64,000 nucleotides of DNA, taken from NCBI RefSeq assembly GCF_025264685.1, contig NZ_CP073721.1, positions 7,147,501 to 7,211,500 on the forward strand, in the 5' to 3' direction. A program made the position numbers and the translations under genes. Every line of letters starts with the position of its first letter. The first letter of the stretch is position 1. This document shows, piece after piece, positions 63,260-64,000 of this stretch. The notes beneath the pieces were generated by a model. That model did not search any database. It worked only from the letters and a program-made list of their open reading frames with translations, and was not told the origin of the DNA. The stretch comes from Dactylosporangium roseum (lineage in GTDB: Bacteria > Actinomycetota > Actinomycetes > Mycobacteriales > Micromonosporaceae).

Positions 63260-64000
<741 letters not shown>

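Overview
The window is very GC-rich with strong codon bias, GTG starts are common, and the gene set is that of a mycelial actinomycete. It includes mycothiol S-conjugate amidase (mca), a PPOX/F420-type flavin protein, DivIC, DUF4307, DUF501, an XRE regulator of the kind linked to small cysteine proteins, and a bldA-like tRNA-Leu(UAA). Micromonosporaceae is my best guess; that rests on overall gene content, not on a database comparison.

Layout. 1-9.0 kb: the C-terminal part of a giant zinc-ribbon membrane protein (cut by the window edge), UDP-glucose dehydrogenase, an acyl-CoA dehydrogenase and purE-purK. 9.2-14.4 kb: a conserved hypothetical, a DUF255 thioredoxin-like protein, a complete DarT-DarG toxin-antitoxin pair and a Uma2 protein. 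14.4-20.4 kb: an orphan KdpD kinase, then a compact trpB-trpA-GntR operon behind tandem CTAG-core palindromes, and a truncated-looking permease domain. 20.5-25.5 kb: a GGDEF-EAL protein and the block small membrane protein-mca-DUF4307-greA. 25.6-32.4 kb: coupled amidase-membrane protein-ilvA, metB, a HIT protein, and msrA, whose 3' end is duplicated on both sides of a DUF1778-GNAT toxin-antitoxin module. 32.4-38.2 kb: two tiny proteins divergent from an XRE regulator, a NUDIX hydrolase, secreted proteins, and a small cysteine-motif protein with an in-frame TTA codon. 38.4-47.1 kb: a cysteine-desulfurase-like enzyme, a thiolase, two SGNH hydrolases, a PPOX protein, cystathionine beta-synthase, a Bax1-like protein and the tRNA. 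47.2-58.2 kb: a GT-C-like membrane protein, NDH-2, a coupled MoxR/DUF58/DUF4129 operon, a type 5 uracil-DNA glycosylase, PadR plus a HAAS-like protein, and secreted proteins. 58.4-64 kb: ppx, an argA-like gene, a membrane-anchored CBM2 protein, a lipoprotein, a phosphotransferase, DUF501, divIC and enolase (cut by the window edge).

How it fits together. Two stretches resemble conserved actinobacterial neighbourhoods that I recall from Mycobacterium tuberculosis: fadA-GDSL-cbs-metB-greA-DUF4307-mca-small protein-DUF255 (Rv1074c-Rv1084) and eno-divIC-DUF501-ppx (Rv1023-Rv1026). Sulfur and thiol biology recurs (metB, cbs, mca, msrA and the desulfurase-like enzyme). Accessory material is inserted between these blocks: two toxin-antitoxin systems, the trpBA-GntR operon, and at least three families of long intergenic palindromes, each present twice and mostly at gene 3' ends.

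The most unusual item is the msrA-DUF1778-GNAT locus. A ~950 bp toxin-antitoxin unit sits between an intact and a decayed copy of the msrA 3' end, which suggests insertion with replacement of the gene's tail.
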